A model generated the notes under the pieces. That model searched no databases. It saw nothing but the letters and a program-made list of their open reading frames with translations, and was not told the origin of the DNA. DNA of 64,000 bases. Source: Echinicola vietnamensis DSM 17526 (GTDB lineage Bacteria > Bacteroidota > Bacteroidia > Cytophagales > Cyclobacteriaceae). The position numbers and the translations under genes were made by a program. How positions within the stretch are numbered: position 1 is the stretch's first letter; each line of letters starts with the position of its first letter. Positions 38,605-48,709 of the stretch are shown here, one piece after another. The stretch is from assembly GCF_000325705.1 (NCBI RefSeq), contig NC_019904.1, forward strand, positions 4,218,001-4,282,000, written 5' to 3'.

Positions 38605-41460
38605 TTAAAGCGTTCCCAAATTCGTTTTTCCTATAATTAATTTTCCATCCAGGTCCTCATCTTCGTCCGTACAATCATACAGACGACCTGTTGGATAAAT
38701 GGTATGCAGTCCGTTCAAGGATGCAATCATCTCATTTAATGTTTCATTGTATTTATTCATGGAAGGGATCTTATCCTTTCTTTTATGGATATCTGTCAAT
38801 TCGAATAAAAATTCCTTGTAGGCTTTTTCGAACCTTACCAATTGATTTTCCTTTTTGAGGGGTTCTTCGGGGTTTTCCACATCTTCCTGAGGGTGCGCTG
38901 GCTCTTCCCCTTCGCGGTATCCTATCCAGCAGATTTTTGCCACGATATGGGCGGGTAGTTCTTCTCGTATGACATTTTCCAGGTAGTTCCTAAAATCTTT
39001 ATTGGCAAATCGATAGGTGAAACCGGGAAGAATAACACTAACCCTGAAGGAATAAGGGTCGATTAGCTTGCAGCTATCATAATCATCGGTACAAAACGGG
39101 AGGAATTTACCTTTGGTAAAGGACTTGCTTTCACTTGCCCATTTTTCTGCATATTTCCCATCGTCTTCGCCAGGACGAAGTAAGATATGCTCTACCAAGA
39201 AAATTCCTTCTTCTGTAAACTTGCGTTTTAGAAAATCGATCAGGTTAAGCGCCGCTTCCACCACAGTCTTTTTGTCCTGATGAAAGTGGTACTGCTTCGC
39301 GATGATATATTCAGGATCTGACTCCGATTCAATGTTTGGATTAACAATGTCAAAACTGTATTTATCCGAACTCGCTGCTTTGTGGAAATGAAATGCTCCC
39401 ACCTCAATAGCAGTATCGAAAAGCCTATACAGCTTATGCTCTGGATCCAACAGGTACCGGATGGCTGTCTCCTGTGTTTCTATAACTTTTAGAATAGCAA
39501 AATACATTTCCTGGCCTGCTTTATTATAGCTGGTATAGGAAGTGGTCGCCGAGAGTAAGATATGGCCATCATTATCGCGAATCCTCCATCTGAATACGTC
39601 CTCACCGTCGGTATGCGCATATTTATAAATTTCTACTGCAGGGTTTGACAGGTTTCTTCTTTGATAGTTTTTGATCCCTATTAGCCGGGCAATTCGTTTT
39701 TGGGCACCGGATACATTAGCCTTTTTCAATGCTTCTGGTTCCGGCACTACCTGATGGTCGTACCAAAGTTCGGATTTCGGCTGATCATAATAGTCAAACG
39801 CATCTCCCCTGTTTTTGCTTATTTCTTCGTAATCCTTCAGAAATTCCAATTTATTTTGAAGGACAATTTCATCTGTACTTTTCCCGTAGAGTAGCTTCAT
39901 CAAGAAGGCATAATTGCCGAAATTCTCTGCAAAACGGGCCATCAAATGGTCCATGATCTCATTTCGTCGAACAATAGGATCATCCAATGCTCCCAATAAG
40001 GTTTTGGTAAGCCTTTCCTCATCCTCCAACATGGACGGATCCTTAAAAAGCCCTTCCACCCCTTTGATATCCTTTACCGCTTGGGTAAAGTAAGTCATTT
40101 GAGGATTTTGGTCTAGCGACAAGAGATCACTCACCTTTCCTAGATGCTTAAAATAAGACGCCAATATCTGGTCAAAAAACAGTAAATATCCTTTCAGCTG
40201 CTTGGCTAACGCTCGGCGCTGCATGCCCAATTGATATGGGAGTCCCTTGTCACTGATGCCATACGTCTCCGGGAAATCATGCTGGATACTGCTGTAAGCA
40301 CTCCATTCACCATAGGTACCTTTAGGCATATCAGGGAATTTATCTATTCCGGCTTTGGCATCCTGATCTTGCCTTGACTTCAAGATATCTTGTCTGTATT
40401 GAACGGCTTGTGATTTGTTGACATTGACAGGTAATATGCCTTTGAAAAAATTCAAAGTGGTCTTCGAGCAGAGTTTGGGCTTTTTGTTTTCGGGAATACA
40501 GATAACCCATGACGTATCACCTTTGCCGTCATTTTCATCACAGTGGCCTAAGGAAATCTCCTTCACCACCTTCACTCCATTGATGCCCATGATGATATTG
40601 ATAATATCGGAAAGCCTCACTTCTTTTCTTAGTTTAGAAGCCTCCAGTTCAGCTGGATCCAAAAATCCATGGGACAGGACTGGGCCTTCAAAAATCTCCG
40701 CTGTGCCATATCCCTTTTCGATCATTTCTTTGAGTGAATGGAATCGCGGTGATGGCGCCATGTAGTCTTCTAAAGCCACGGTGATCTGAGCATGGATCAG
40801 TTCTTCATCAGCCTCAGGCGCTATTTCAATGTTGGCACAGACAGAAACCGGAACCGTTTCCACTACTTCTACTTCCACCAAGTCCTCACACAGGTTCCGA
40901 TGCTTGTGGAAAGCCTTAAATATGGCTTTTCTTAAGTCCTCTCCCAGCACTTTGTCACCATGCTCCGTTTCCACCAAGAAACGGTACAGGCCTTTGAGGT
41001 TAAAGGAAGTTTTTTGGTGAGCTTTCACATCTGGAGCGGTTATCGGGGAATAAGAAAGCTGTTGATTTTTGAGGTCAGCATACAGGGTGACCTCTTCTTT
41101 TTTAAGCCATGCATTTTTGATCCCGACGATATCTATCATGAGTTTTCGATAGTCACTGGCTGAAGTTGGTGCCGATGGCAATATTTCAGCGACCTTATAA
41201 AACTGTCCTTCCAGGCCTACGTCTTTGCGCGTCATCAGGTCTTCAATAGGAAGATTGATGCGGTTGCCAAGGTCGGTAATGGCGTAGCTCAATACTTCCA
41301 GCATCGTGATGCCCGGATCATGGACATTATAATCTGTCCATAGCTTGCTGCCCAGCTGCTCTATATGTCGTATGCCCTCTTTTCTTAAAAAATCAAAGTC
41401 AAGGTCATCTTGGGAATGGGGATCCCTCGGAATGGCGATATGTTCGTTTAATGTTGACAT
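38605..41460 (-). CDS. eCIS baseplate wedge protein (Afp12-like)
   Basis: A 951-aa protein assigned to the Afp12/Pvc12 role by position and its N-terminus, where LWTDYNVHDPGITMLEVLSYAITDL is the typical start of the large baseplate proteins. It is cytoplasmic, without signal or membrane segments. Much of it is charged helical sequence with a C-terminal region repeating the RFANKDFRNYLENVIREELPAHI pattern of baseplate wedge proteins. It overlaps the end of the J-like gene by 13 nt, indicating tight coupling, and is followed after 11 bp by the PKD giant. Confidence 0.85.
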   Translation of the reverse strand: MSTLNEHIAIPRDPHSQDDLDFDFLRKEGIRHIEQLGSKLWTDYNVHDPGITMLEVLSYAITDLGNRINLPIEDLMTRKDVGLEGQFYKVAEILPSAPTSASDYRKLMIDIVGIKNAWLKKEEVTLYADLKNQQLSYSPITAPDVKAHQKTSFNLKGLYRFLVETEHGDKVLGEDLRKAIFKAFHKHRNLCEDLVEVEVVETVPVSVCANIEIAPEADEELIHAQITVALEDYMAPSPRFHSLKEMIEKGYGTAEIFEGPVLSHGFLDPAELEASKLRKEVRLSDIINIIMGINGVKVVKEISLGHCDENDGKGDTSWVICIPENKKPKLCSKTTLNFFKGILPVNVNKSQAVQYRQDILKSRQDQDAKAGIDKFPDMPKGTYGEWSAYSSIQHDFPETYGISDKGLPYQLGMQRRALAKQLKGYLLFFDQILASYFKHLGKVSDLLSLDQNPQMTYFTQAVKDIKGVEGLFKDPSMLEDEERLTKTLLGALDDPIVRRNEIMDHLMARFAENFGNYAFLMKLLYGKSTDEIVLQNKLEFLKDYEEISKNRGDAFDYYDQPKSELWYDHQVVPEPEALKKANVSGAQKRIARLIGIKNYQRRNLSNPAVEIYKYAHTDGEDVFRWRIRDNDGHILLSATTSYTSYNKAGQEMYFAILKVIETQETAIRYLLDPEHKLYRLFDTAIEVGAFHFHKAASSDKYSFDIVNPNIESESDPEYIIAKQYHFHQDKKTVVEAALNLIDFLKRKFTEEGIFLVEHILLRPGEDDGKYAEKWASESKSFTKGKFLPFCTDDYDSCKLIDPYSFRVSVILPGFTYRFANKDFRNYLENVIREELPAHIVAKICWIGYREGEEPAHPQEDVENPEEPLKKENQLVRFEKAYKEFLFELTDIHKRKDKIPSMNKYNETLNEMIASLNGLHTIYPTGRLYDCTDEDEDLDGKLIIGKTNLGTL

Positions 41461-44400
41461 TTTTCCTGAGTTTCTTGGGGTTCACTGGAACAGGTCTCCG
41501 TAATCGGAGTAACTTTATGACTTTTGGCAGAAACCAATATCGATTTGGGGTTTAGCGGACGGATATAATCCTTGGTGGAAACTTCTTCAAAACTAGGGGA
41601 ACACGGTGGACTGCTGGGATTGCGCTTCTTGAGTTTCACATCTTCCAGATAATCTACATAAGGAAGTTCTTCCATATAATGGATCAACTGGCTACGGTGT
41701 AAGGTTACACCAAATTGGACCGTTACATTTTGATCATATGCCCATGGAGAGAGTAAGCGCTTCAGGTCTTCTTGTAGCTGTATTTCATAAAAGCTCACAT
41801 CGAATCCTTCCCGGAACTTCACCTTGGTATCCACTTTTACTTCTTCATAATTGGGATTAATCACCTTGGCCTGCACATGAAAACTGTTCAATTCATTGAT
41901 GAAGGAAGACACTTCGTTCAGGGTGGCTTGACTTACCCTTGGCTGGTAAATATCGTATACCGCTTGCTTTACCGTATCCGGCACCAAAATAATGGTGACA
42001 TTTCCTGGTGACTGAAAAGCCTGTTCACAGGTATGGTTTAGGCATTTTACCTTATATACCTTAGGAAAATGCTGCAATATCAAATGTTCGTAATCCCATA
42101 AGGTAATCGCCCGCTTTTTATGGCGGAGACGCTCACTTACCCTTCGGTAATAGGAATCATCCTCTTCCTGTGCCTTTCCTCCAAAAGAAGAATAGGGCTG
42201 GGACAGTGATTTAATGCTACTAATGCGTTGTTGTAACTTACTGATGCTTCCGGCAGGTAGCCCATTGGTCAAATGATCCCCTGTGTTTCCCTTGTCTTCA
42301 AACACCGCTTCTACTGCCTGCGCTTTAATGTCAACCAGCTGGCAAACGACATCATACGGCTTTTTCATGGAGGCCCTGATCCAATGTAGGCCGGCTGGAA
42401 GTTTAGTGTTTTCCTTGGTCGCATCTTTAGGTAAGGAAAAGCGGAAAACTCCTGATTTCAAAAACCGCGGAGACTGATTCAGCAGGATATCACTACTTTT
42501 AATTTCTTCCCAAGCGTTCTCTTTAAGATAATCCCACTTTATCTGTTGTTTGCCCGTAAAAATATCCTTCGCCACTGGATTTTCACTTCCTTCCAAAAAC
42601 TGAAACAATAAAGTGATTTGTTGCAATGGGAGGGCACTATCCAAGCCAATATAAAGTTCTCCACCATGACAAAAGGTCGGTACCAACAGCACCTGTTTTG
42701 TGGGCGTGGTTTGTTCAGGAGAAAAGACGGCCGTATGCCCAAAGGGTTCTTCATGGATCAAGTGTATATTTTTATCAGCACTTTCTGACCGAAAGTCAAT
42801 CGTGTCACTGGCTGAATAATTGAGCCTAAGGTTTTCTGAAAGAGGGGTATAGGGTTCATTGGGAAGTTCACTGGGATCGCTTATGCCATCTTTACCCTCA
42901 ATCGCTGCAATGGTAAAATAATGAGGGTATTTCTCATGTAAAAAGGAATTGACCAAACTTATTTTAAGTGACTTTTCATCTCCTGCTGACCACTTGGGAT
43001 TATTGAAGCTAAAGGCAGAGGAGTATGCTGCTCCATTTTTTTGGAACAAGCTGAGGGATTCCGCATCGTCATCAGGGTATTTGTTGACCTTGAAGTAATC
43101 ATCACCGGTAACCGTATGCCCTAGCGATACCATTTGATTTGGAAGCGCAGAATCCTTCAATTTCTCCATTTTCGAATCATAATAATCCGCTATAACTGTC
43201 TTGTTGAATTTCGGGGATTCCTTAGCCTGCTCTTTTTTAAGGGATTCCTTTATTTCTTTATGCACAGGAGCAGCATTATATGCCACATAGTGTTCGGCAA
43301 AATCATCCGGAGTATTCAAATAATCCATGCTGAAATTGATCTCCTTGAGTGGTTTGGACATCGCTTCCCCGTAAGACAAGGAAAAACTTGCCCCTTTTAA
43401 AGCACGAGGTCCAAATGGATAAAAGGGCTTTGAAGGATTTAAAGCACCAAGATCATTTTCAATTCGGATTTGCTGAACATCAAACACGTCAGTCTGGATT
43501 GTAACCAACTGTAAAGGATTTTCATTGAGTAAACGATATAGGTTATAGCCTTCCTTATTTTCGATTCTAAAAAGTACCCTGATTAACGGGCTTTGTACGG
43601 TATAATTACCTCCGTGAATCTCCGCGTCATAACCTACGACTGCCTCAGCGGATTCATCTAGATTAATTTGGAGGATAATTTTATGGTTTCCGATAGGATC
43701 ATCGATAAAAGCGGGTTCATTTTCGATCACGAAGGTCTCTGCTCCTATCCAGCCCTTTTCACCCGTAAGCTCCGGTTTTATGGCTTGCTTTAATTGGTCA
43801 ATAGAAATGGGAGCATCGAGAATGTCTTTTTCAAACTGTAAGATCATGGTAATCCATCGATTCCCCTCTGCGAGATACAGCAGCTCACTTCCGATGGTGA
43901 ACCCTAATCGTGCCGAGGGAAGCGAGGGCATCTGTGTGGAAGCATTGCAGTTTTTAGTATAACCAAAAGGCCACCATTTTTGGGATTCTTTTGGAAAATC
44001 TGCTCCTTGGCCGTCGTAGGAATTGGCTATCGGAGCCATGACCATTGTCCCGGTTTGATCTGAGGTATCCAATTGGTGGATAGCTGCCTTATCGATTATC
44101 ACATCGTTAAATACACTCTTTAGGGCCTGGACTTGTGCTTTGTTGATGATGGTTTCCTCCGCCGTCACATATGTCCTCTTAGTTCCTTCCGTGTCTTTTC
44201 CTCCATCCAGCGCGGTGCCTTTATCCAATTTCATATTGGATAGGTTTTTGGCCAGCTCAAAGATCAAATAAACATGATCGGGCTTTAGTGGTTCCTTCTC
44301 CATTTGAAGGATTTCCTGATAATAAAAATCCAGGTGCCTTTTGGTTAACTTATTGAATCGATCCTGGGTGATCTGTAGCAACTTTATAAAGCATACAAAT

Positions 44401-44750
44401 AAGGTCAGGTGAGGCGTAAGGTCTTTGGTCTGTGCTTTTTCGACTAAAAAGTCATCAAATGATGCCTTAAGGATTTCCAGTTTTTTTTGGTCCGATACAT
44501 CATTTAACCAAGAAGTGTCTTTCAGAATTTTACCAAAGAAATTTTTCCAATCCCCTACCGGTTTTTTTTCGGATTCCTTGGTATAGTAATGTACATGCCT
44601 GGAAAAATTAAGGGCAAAAGCATACCAATCCCCCAGCTCAAAATCCTGTAATTTGACCTTGTCAGGGGAGAGATGCCCCAAGCCCAAATCAGGCCGGCCC
44701 GTACCATCCCGATTCAGTATGTCTACAATATGATTGCAGTCTGCGCTCAT
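41448..44750 (-). CDS. eCIS baseplate J-like protein (Afp11-like)
   Basis: An 1100-aa Afp11/Pvc11-type baseplate wedge. The C-terminal third contains the baseplate_J-like part: RRVSERLRHKKRAITLWDYEHLIL, VTIILVPDT, FHVQAKVINPNYEEVKVDTK, SPWAYDQNVTVQFGVTLHRS, LPYVDYLEDVKLKK. The N-terminal two thirds are family-specific. In the particle it would form the wedge ring surrounding the hub. It follows the gp25-like gene by 55 bp and overlaps the Afp12-like gene by 13 nt. Confidence 0.88.
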   Translation of the reverse strand: MSADCNHIVDILNRDGTGRPDLGLGHLSPDKVKLQDFELGDWYAFALNFSRHVHYYTKESEKKPVGDWKNFFGKILKDTSWLNDVSDQKKLEILKASFDDFLVEKAQTKDLTPHLTLFVCFIKLLQITQDRFNKLTKRHLDFYYQEILQMEKEPLKPDHVYLIFELAKNLSNMKLDKGTALDGGKDTEGTKRTYVTAEETIINKAQVQALKSVFNDVIIDKAAIHQLDTSDQTGTMVMAPIANSYDGQGADFPKESQKWWPFGYTKNCNASTQMPSLPSARLGFTIGSELLYLAEGNRWITMILQFEKDILDAPISIDQLKQAIKPELTGEKGWIGAETFVIENEPAFIDDPIGNHKIILQINLDESAEAVVGYDAEIHGGNYTVQSPLIRVLFRIENKEGYNLYRLLNENPLQLVTIQTDVFDVQQIRIENDLGALNPSKPFYPFGPRALKGASFSLSYGEAMSKPLKEINFSMDYLNTPDDFAEHYVAYNAAPVHKEIKESLKKEQAKESPKFNKTVIADYYDSKMEKLKDSALPNQMVSLGHTVTGDDYFKVNKYPDDDAESLSLFQKNGAAYSSAFSFNNPKWSAGDEKSLKISLVNSFLHEKYPHYFTIAAIEGKDGISDPSELPNEPYTPLSENLRLNYSASDTIDFRSESADKNIHLIHEEPFGHTAVFSPEQTTPTKQVLLVPTFCHGGELYIGLDSALPLQQITLLFQFLEGSENPVAKDIFTGKQQIKWDYLKENAWEEIKSSDILLNQSPRFLKSGVFRFSLPKDATKENTKLPAGLHWIRASMKKPYDVVCQLVDIKAQAVEAVFEDKGNTGDHLTNGLPAGSISKLQQRISSIKSLSQPYSSFGGKAQEEDDSYYRRVSERLRHKKRAITLWDYEHLILQHFPKVYKVKCLNHTCEQAFQSPGNVTIILVPDTVKQAVYDIYQPRVSQATLNEVSSFINELNSFHVQAKVINPNYEEVKVDTKVKFREGFDVSFYEIQLQEDLKRLLSPWAYDQNVTVQFGVTLHRSQLIHYMEELPYVDYLEDVKLKKRNPSSPPCSPSFEEVSTKDYIRPLNPKSILVSAKSHKVTPITETCSSEPQETQEKCQH

Positions 44751-44805
44751 AGGTTTTGGATCACATTAAAATGATTCATTTATGATCAGTAAGTCGCTCA
44801 TTTGC

Positions 44806-45222
44806 TTATGGATTAATATTCGTCCCTTCCTCGATGTAGAATGGATAGACCACGTTATTTCGCGCATTGGTTGCCCTCACCCTGTAATGAATATGGATGA
44901 GCAATTCTCCTTTCAGTTCATCTCCTTGTGTAATGTCTATTTTTTCTGTTTCTATTCGGGGTTCATGGTAAAGTATGGCGTTTTTGATAAGCGCTGTGAC
45001 GTAGGTTTTTAAGGTCCTGTTGATCGAATTGAACAGGAGTTCGTCCAGGTTACAGCCGTAGGTAGGCTGCATGACCCGCTCGCCCAGTTTGGTGCTAAAA
45101 AGGATTTCCAAGCTTTGGTTAATGTCCTCTACGCCTAGAGCGGTTTTTAGGCGGCCACTGTCCCTGTTGAACTCAGGAGGAAAGCTCCATCCGGTTCCTA
45201 AAAATTCATTGCTATCTGCCAT
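44806..45222 (-). CDS. gp25-like baseplate wedge protein (Afp9-like)
   Basis: A 138-aa GPW/gp25 family protein, the inner baseplate wedge that in phage T4 initiates sheath polymerisation. Family signatures are FPPEFN, the INQSLEILFSTKLGERVMQP strand-helix and FGCNLDELLF-like (here YGCNLDELLF). I use the ATG at 45222 (MADSNEFLGTGWSFPP); the longer open frame reads back through the PAAR gene and is not credible. It starts 5 bp after the PAAR gene ends. Confidence 0.93.
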   Translation of the reverse strand: MADSNEFLGTGWSFPPEFNRDSGRLKTALGVEDINQSLEILFSTKLGERVMQPTYGCNLDELLFNSINRTLKTYVTALIKNAILYHEPRIETEKIDITQGDELKGELLIHIHYRVRATNARNNVVYPFYIEEGTNINP

Positions 45223-45227
45223 AATTT

Positions 45228-45518
45228 CTATCCTATTAAAACTGTTGGTTCCCCTATCACGATACTGCCTCCATGGGCAGTAGTATCTCCTAGCCTCGCT
45301 GCTGGCATTCCCCCGATCATCACGGTGGAAGATCCCATGACGATACTGTCCGGTGGTCCGGTACAAGTCGCCATATCTCCTACCCGTGCCGCTGGCATGC
45401 CTCCTATTAGCACCGTCGGCTCACCTGGTGGCATTATTGGCCCTCCCACATGAGGAACGGTTCCTGTCATCATCGGACAGACATGCATATCGTTTGCTCT
45501 AGCTGCTGGCATTCCCAT
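45228..45518 (-). CDS. PAAR-repeat spike tip protein (Afp10-like)
   Basis: A 96-aa PAAR protein that caps the spike with a sharp conical tip. The repeating PAAR pattern is plain: MPAARANDMHVC at the start, GGMPAARVGDMATC and GGMPAARLGDTTAHGG, with His/Cys residues placed to bind the single metal ion. No extra effector domain is fused. It lies 149 bp downstream of the VgrG-like gene and just before the gp25-like gene. Confidence 0.94.
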   Translation of the reverse strand: MGMPAARANDMHVCPMMTGTVPHVGGPIMPPGEPTVLIGGMPAARVGDMATCTGPPDSIVMGSSTVMIGGMPAARLGDTTAHGGSIVIGEPTVLIG

Positions 45519-45667
45519 TTTTATTGATATTAAATGTTAGACATTAGCTGTTAAATCGCCCGTTTTCCTTGGGTTTCTGCTGATTACTGTACAACCCGAA
45601 AGTCAAAGCCACACTGTTACTTCCCTTTTGCTTCGGTCTCCCTACACCGAACACCCGACATTCCAGA

Positions 45668-47416
45668 TCAATTAATCTGCACAAGGGATCCTTTTAGTAT
45701 CGCCACGGCGCTAGTGCTTACTTCTGCACCTGCACTGCCTTCTGCCTTAAACTGGGCATTGGCTTTTACATTGACATTGGTACCCTCCAAGTTGAGATCA
45801 CCAGTGGCCTTAATGTTAAAGTCCTTGGCTGCTTCCATGGTAATACCACTGCTGTCCATCACGGCGGTATTGCCGTTTTGGTCTTCGATCGTAATGCTCC
45901 CGGCGTCATCATCCACTAAAATTTTATTTCCACCAGGGGTCTCGAGCAGCACACTGGACTTTTCATCATTGAAAATAAACTTGATGCCTGAGCGGGTGTG
46001 AATGCCCTTTTCATGGTTATCATCGGCACCAGGAATGGGGCTCAGTTTGGCACTGCTGTGAAGCATTCCTAAAATCACCGCTTCATTGGGGTCTTCATTG
46101 ATAAATCCTACGACCACTTCATCATCAAGCTCAGGCCTAAAGGTCACGCCTCGCTCCTCACCAGCATCCAAACACGCCTGACGGCACCAGATGCCTTCCT
46201 CTTCATTATTGATAATGGGGATCTTTACCTTGATGCGATCTTCCCCGTCTGGGTCTTCTTCCAGCTTGGTAACGATCCCTACCTGCAAACCACTGATGGC
46301 AGCTGTAAGGCCCGATGCTGGAGGCGTGTGAATGTTTGACTCGGATTCAGCAAACCAGGTGGGATCAAATCCAAACTGAGCGTCTACCGTCCAGTTACCT
46401 TCGGAAATTTGGTGGCAGATGCCCGAGACAAATACTTTGCCGTTAAACCGATCACCCACGCCTTCCAGTAGTAGGTTTGCCCCAGGTTTCACCTCGGGGA
46501 TGCCCTGAAATTTAATCCTTCCACGGGTTTTGGCCATTTGCTGGAACTTCCATTTGGCATCCGCCCAATCTTGTAAAAGCGTGTCTTTTTTGTTTCCGCC
46601 GTGGCGAAGTATTACCTCACTTTCATCCAAAAGTCCACTTAGATCGCCGGCAGGTACATTACCATTCGTCGACAGTGCCGGATCATTCCCTTCGATGTCC
46701 CACAGGGTTTGATCCGCCATATTCCATGCTTTGGCCAATACCTTTGGCACTTGTGTCCGAGCATCCATTTCCGCGTCAAACTCCAACACGGTAGCACCAA
46801 AAGTTACTGTCTCCACTTCGGCTGCTGCTAGATCGGGCAATTGGAATGTCAATTTGCCGTCATCCACCACCGCTATCAGACCGTTTGCCTGTGCCCTCAA
46901 CATCATAAAATCCCAATCGGTCACATCATATTGGACGACTTCTGCATGGGTGGTATTGGTGGTAGCGATATCCGTTTCCAAGTTATGGGCACTTGCCAAT
47001 TCTTCTAAAATATCCCCATCCGACATTTCATAGAAGTATTTGCTCTTTCTCCTCAAGGTCATTTTGACGGCTTTATCTTTGGCTTCCACCAGGAGAAGAG
47101 ACTGGTTGTTTCTGATTTTCAGGTTATGCTTGACAATAATACCTTTGAAAATGGTCGATTCATCCGAATGGTAGCCAGCAGTGATTTCTAGTTCTTTGCC
47201 CGGTATAAAATGCTCTGCATTGCTGACTTTAAAGTCCCTTTCAGCCGCATCACCGTCAAGGATCGCGAGTTTCGCCACAGGAATCCTGTTCACTTCTTTG
47301 GACACAAAAATGCTTTTCACCTGGTAGGTACCGGGAATTTCTTCCCCGTCTATCAGAATTTTGTGCGTCACACGGTCCACACTTTGACTGGTCGAGATGG
47401 TACCACTATTGTTCAT
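45668..47416 (-). CDS. VgrG-like spike protein (Afp8/Pvc8-like)
   Basis: A 582-aa spike protein fusing gp27-like and gp5-like parts. Residues 1-360 form the hub domain (RVTHKILIDGEEIPGTYQVK). About 375-470 form the gp5 OB-fold (VGIVTKLEEDPDGEDRIKVK, GVTFRPELDDEVVVGFINED). The C-terminus is a beta-helix of short repeats (GSITIEDQNGNTAVMDSSGI, FNIKATGDLNLEGTNVNVKA). It trimerises to form the spike that carries the PAAR tip. There is no C-terminal effector extension. It overlaps the LysM gene's end by 4 nt. Confidence 0.93.
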   Translation of the reverse strand: MNNSGTISTSQSVDRVTHKILIDGEEIPGTYQVKSIFVSKEVNRIPVAKLAILDGDAAERDFKVSNAEHFIPGKELEITAGYHSDESTIFKGIIVKHNLKIRNNQSLLLVEAKDKAVKMTLRRKSKYFYEMSDGDILEELASAHNLETDIATTNTTHAEVVQYDVTDWDFMMLRAQANGLIAVVDDGKLTFQLPDLAAAEVETVTFGATVLEFDAEMDARTQVPKVLAKAWNMADQTLWDIEGNDPALSTNGNVPAGDLSGLLDESEVILRHGGNKKDTLLQDWADAKWKFQQMAKTRGRIKFQGIPEVKPGANLLLEGVGDRFNGKVFVSGICHQISEGNWTVDAQFGFDPTWFAESESNIHTPPASGLTAAISGLQVGIVTKLEEDPDGEDRIKVKIPIINNEEEGIWCRQACLDAGEERGVTFRPELDDEVVVGFINEDPNEAVILGMLHSSAKLSPIPGADDNHEKGIHTRSGIKFIFNDEKSSVLLETPGGNKILVDDDAGSITIEDQNGNTAVMDSSGITMEAAKDFNIKATGDLNLEGTNVNVKANAQFKAEGSAGAEVSTSAVAILKGSLVQIN

Positions 47417-48102
47417 TGTTTCTGCTTTTGTAGTGGTGGAAATCTAAGTTCTGTACCTGTTTTTAAGTTTCTGAAATTGGTCAGCCCATTCGCCTTTGCC
47501 ACTTCCAGGTAGTATTTGCTATCACCATATATCCTGTAGGTCATGAGCGGCAAGGTGTCTCCATCCTTGACCATTCTATAATGGGTCAAATCCGGAGATT
47601 GATTGTTTTCCTGTGCCGTTCGCAATTCCTCTTCTACAAACTCACCTACCTTGGCCGTAATCATGGCCCGGATAGGTGTACCATCGGGTCTAAAAAGTTT
47701 GTACTCAATGTCCATTTCCTTGAGGTAACCTTTAAACAGAAGGCTCCCCCAAGTGATCATCAGGTAATTGGGTTTGTGCTTTTCACCGTTGTATTCGTAG
47801 ACAATCTTTTTGAAATGTGCCACATCGTCAATGACGCCGTTCTCAGTTGCCTCGTATCCGGCGATAACCCCCGTACGGTCAAAAAGGAAGTCTAGCTCCA
47901 GGGTCTGCGGAAGGATTTTATTGAAGCGAATGGGAGCAGAACTGGTGCCTGCTGCTTGATCCTCGTTCTGTTCCACCCGGTACTGAAATTTGTATTTTTC
48001 GGGATTGAGCAGCGTCGTGAACTCTCCATTATCGACTTCATCCGTGAACTTGGAATCCTTGTAAGCGACAATTCTCAATTTTTCCAGTTTTCCTTCACTC
48101 AT
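47413..48102 (-). CDS. LysM-domain hub/baseplate protein (Afp7-like)
   Basis: A 229-aa protein of the Afp7/Pvc7 type: an N-terminal domain typical of tail-hub adaptors (TTLLNPEKYKFQYRVEQNEDQ, LELDFLFDRTGVI) and a C-terminal LysM domain (YRMVKDGDTLPLMTYRIYGD to LKTGTELRFPPL). LysM modules in contractile tails connect the tube to the hub. It starts 3 bp after the DUF5908 mini-gene and overlaps the VgrG-like gene by 4 nt. Confidence 0.9.
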   Translation of the reverse strand: MSEGKLEKLRIVAYKDSKFTDEVDNGEFTTLLNPEKYKFQYRVEQNEDQAAGTSSAPIRFNKILPQTLELDFLFDRTGVIAGYEATENGVIDDVAHFKKIVYEYNGEKHKPNYLMITWGSLLFKGYLKEMDIEYKLFRPDGTPIRAMITAKVGEFVEEELRTAQENNQSPDLTHYRMVKDGDTLPLMTYRIYGDSKYYLEVAKANGLTNFRNLKTGTELRFPPLQKQKQ

Positions 48103-48105
48103 GGT

Positions 48106-48261
48106 TTACCTTTCCTTTTTGCTTTCCAACACTTCCATCACCTGTTCTACACATTGCGATATGATCGCTTGCTGTCCTGCTGTCGACGAGGAGCTACCAG
48201 TAGAAGATTTTCCTTCGTCCACGGTGATTTTGATGTGCAATTCTTTTATTTCAATGGGCAT
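48106..48261 (-). CDS. DUF5908 mini-protein of eCIS
   Basis: A 51-aa gene, easily missed because of its size. It starts at ATG 48261, where it shares one base with the TGA stop of the upstream tube gene. The product begins MPIEIKELHIKITVDEGKSS, which is the DUF5908 pattern (a beta strand, then a Ser-rich linker and a helix QAIISQCVEQVMEVLESKKE). Such mini-proteins are regularly found between tube and LysM genes of Bacteroidota eCIS. The function is not known; a small assembly or tube-capping part is possible. Confidence 0.88.
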   Translation of the reverse strand: MPIEIKELHIKITVDEGKSSTGSSSSTAGQQAIISQCVEQVMEVLESKKER

Positions 48262-48704
48262 CAGGTAATGGATTTGAAATAGTTATAAGATAATTCTACT
48301 GATTCTATGGCCATCTTACTTTCTTGGGCATTGAAATCCTCTACACTCCATTTGACAGGATAAGCATGGACCACATTCCAAGTCATCAACGGTTCATGTT
48401 CTTCATTAAGCAGCTTTACCGTGAGGTCAATGGGCTTGAATTCAAAATTCTCTATGGCATCACGACACCATGAAATCACATTGGAATCCACCAATACCCC
48501 GCGCTTTAAAACCAGGTTAGGATACTTTGTTTTCACAGGAAATTTGTGCTTAAAACGATTCTCGCCACCTTCAGCTATTTCTTCTGTCTCAATATCTACC
48601 GACAACCCCGATACCGATTGAAATTCATGGTCTTGGGTCTTGGAGTCTATACCGGTAAACTCTACCAGAAAATGGAAGCTTAATGGTGGATAGTACGTAG
48701 CCAT
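48261..48704 (-). CDS. Inner tube protein (gp19-like), second paralogue
   Basis: A 147-aa T4 gp19-type tube protein, paralogous to the adjacent upstream gene. Shared features are FHFLVEFTGID, the EFQSVSGLSVDIETEEIAEGG loop, NLVLKRGVLVDSNVISWCRD and VKLLNEEHEPLMTWNVVHAYP. In Afp the second tube protein (Afp5) joins the tube to the baseplate hub, and this paralogue probably does the same. It is 5 bp downstream of the first tube gene. Confidence 0.92.
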   Translation of the reverse strand: MATYYPPLSFHFLVEFTGIDSKTQDHEFQSVSGLSVDIETEEIAEGGENRFKHKFPVKTKYPNLVLKRGVLVDSNVISWCRDAIENFEFKPIDLTVKLLNEEHEPLMTWNVVHAYPVKWSVEDFNAQESKMAIESVELSYNYFKSIT

Positions 48705-48709
48705 GGGGA

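Noticed and set aside
45223..45366. N-terminal extension of the gp25-like gene
   Set aside because: The added 48 residues come from reading the PAAR gene in another frame; the family starts at 45222.
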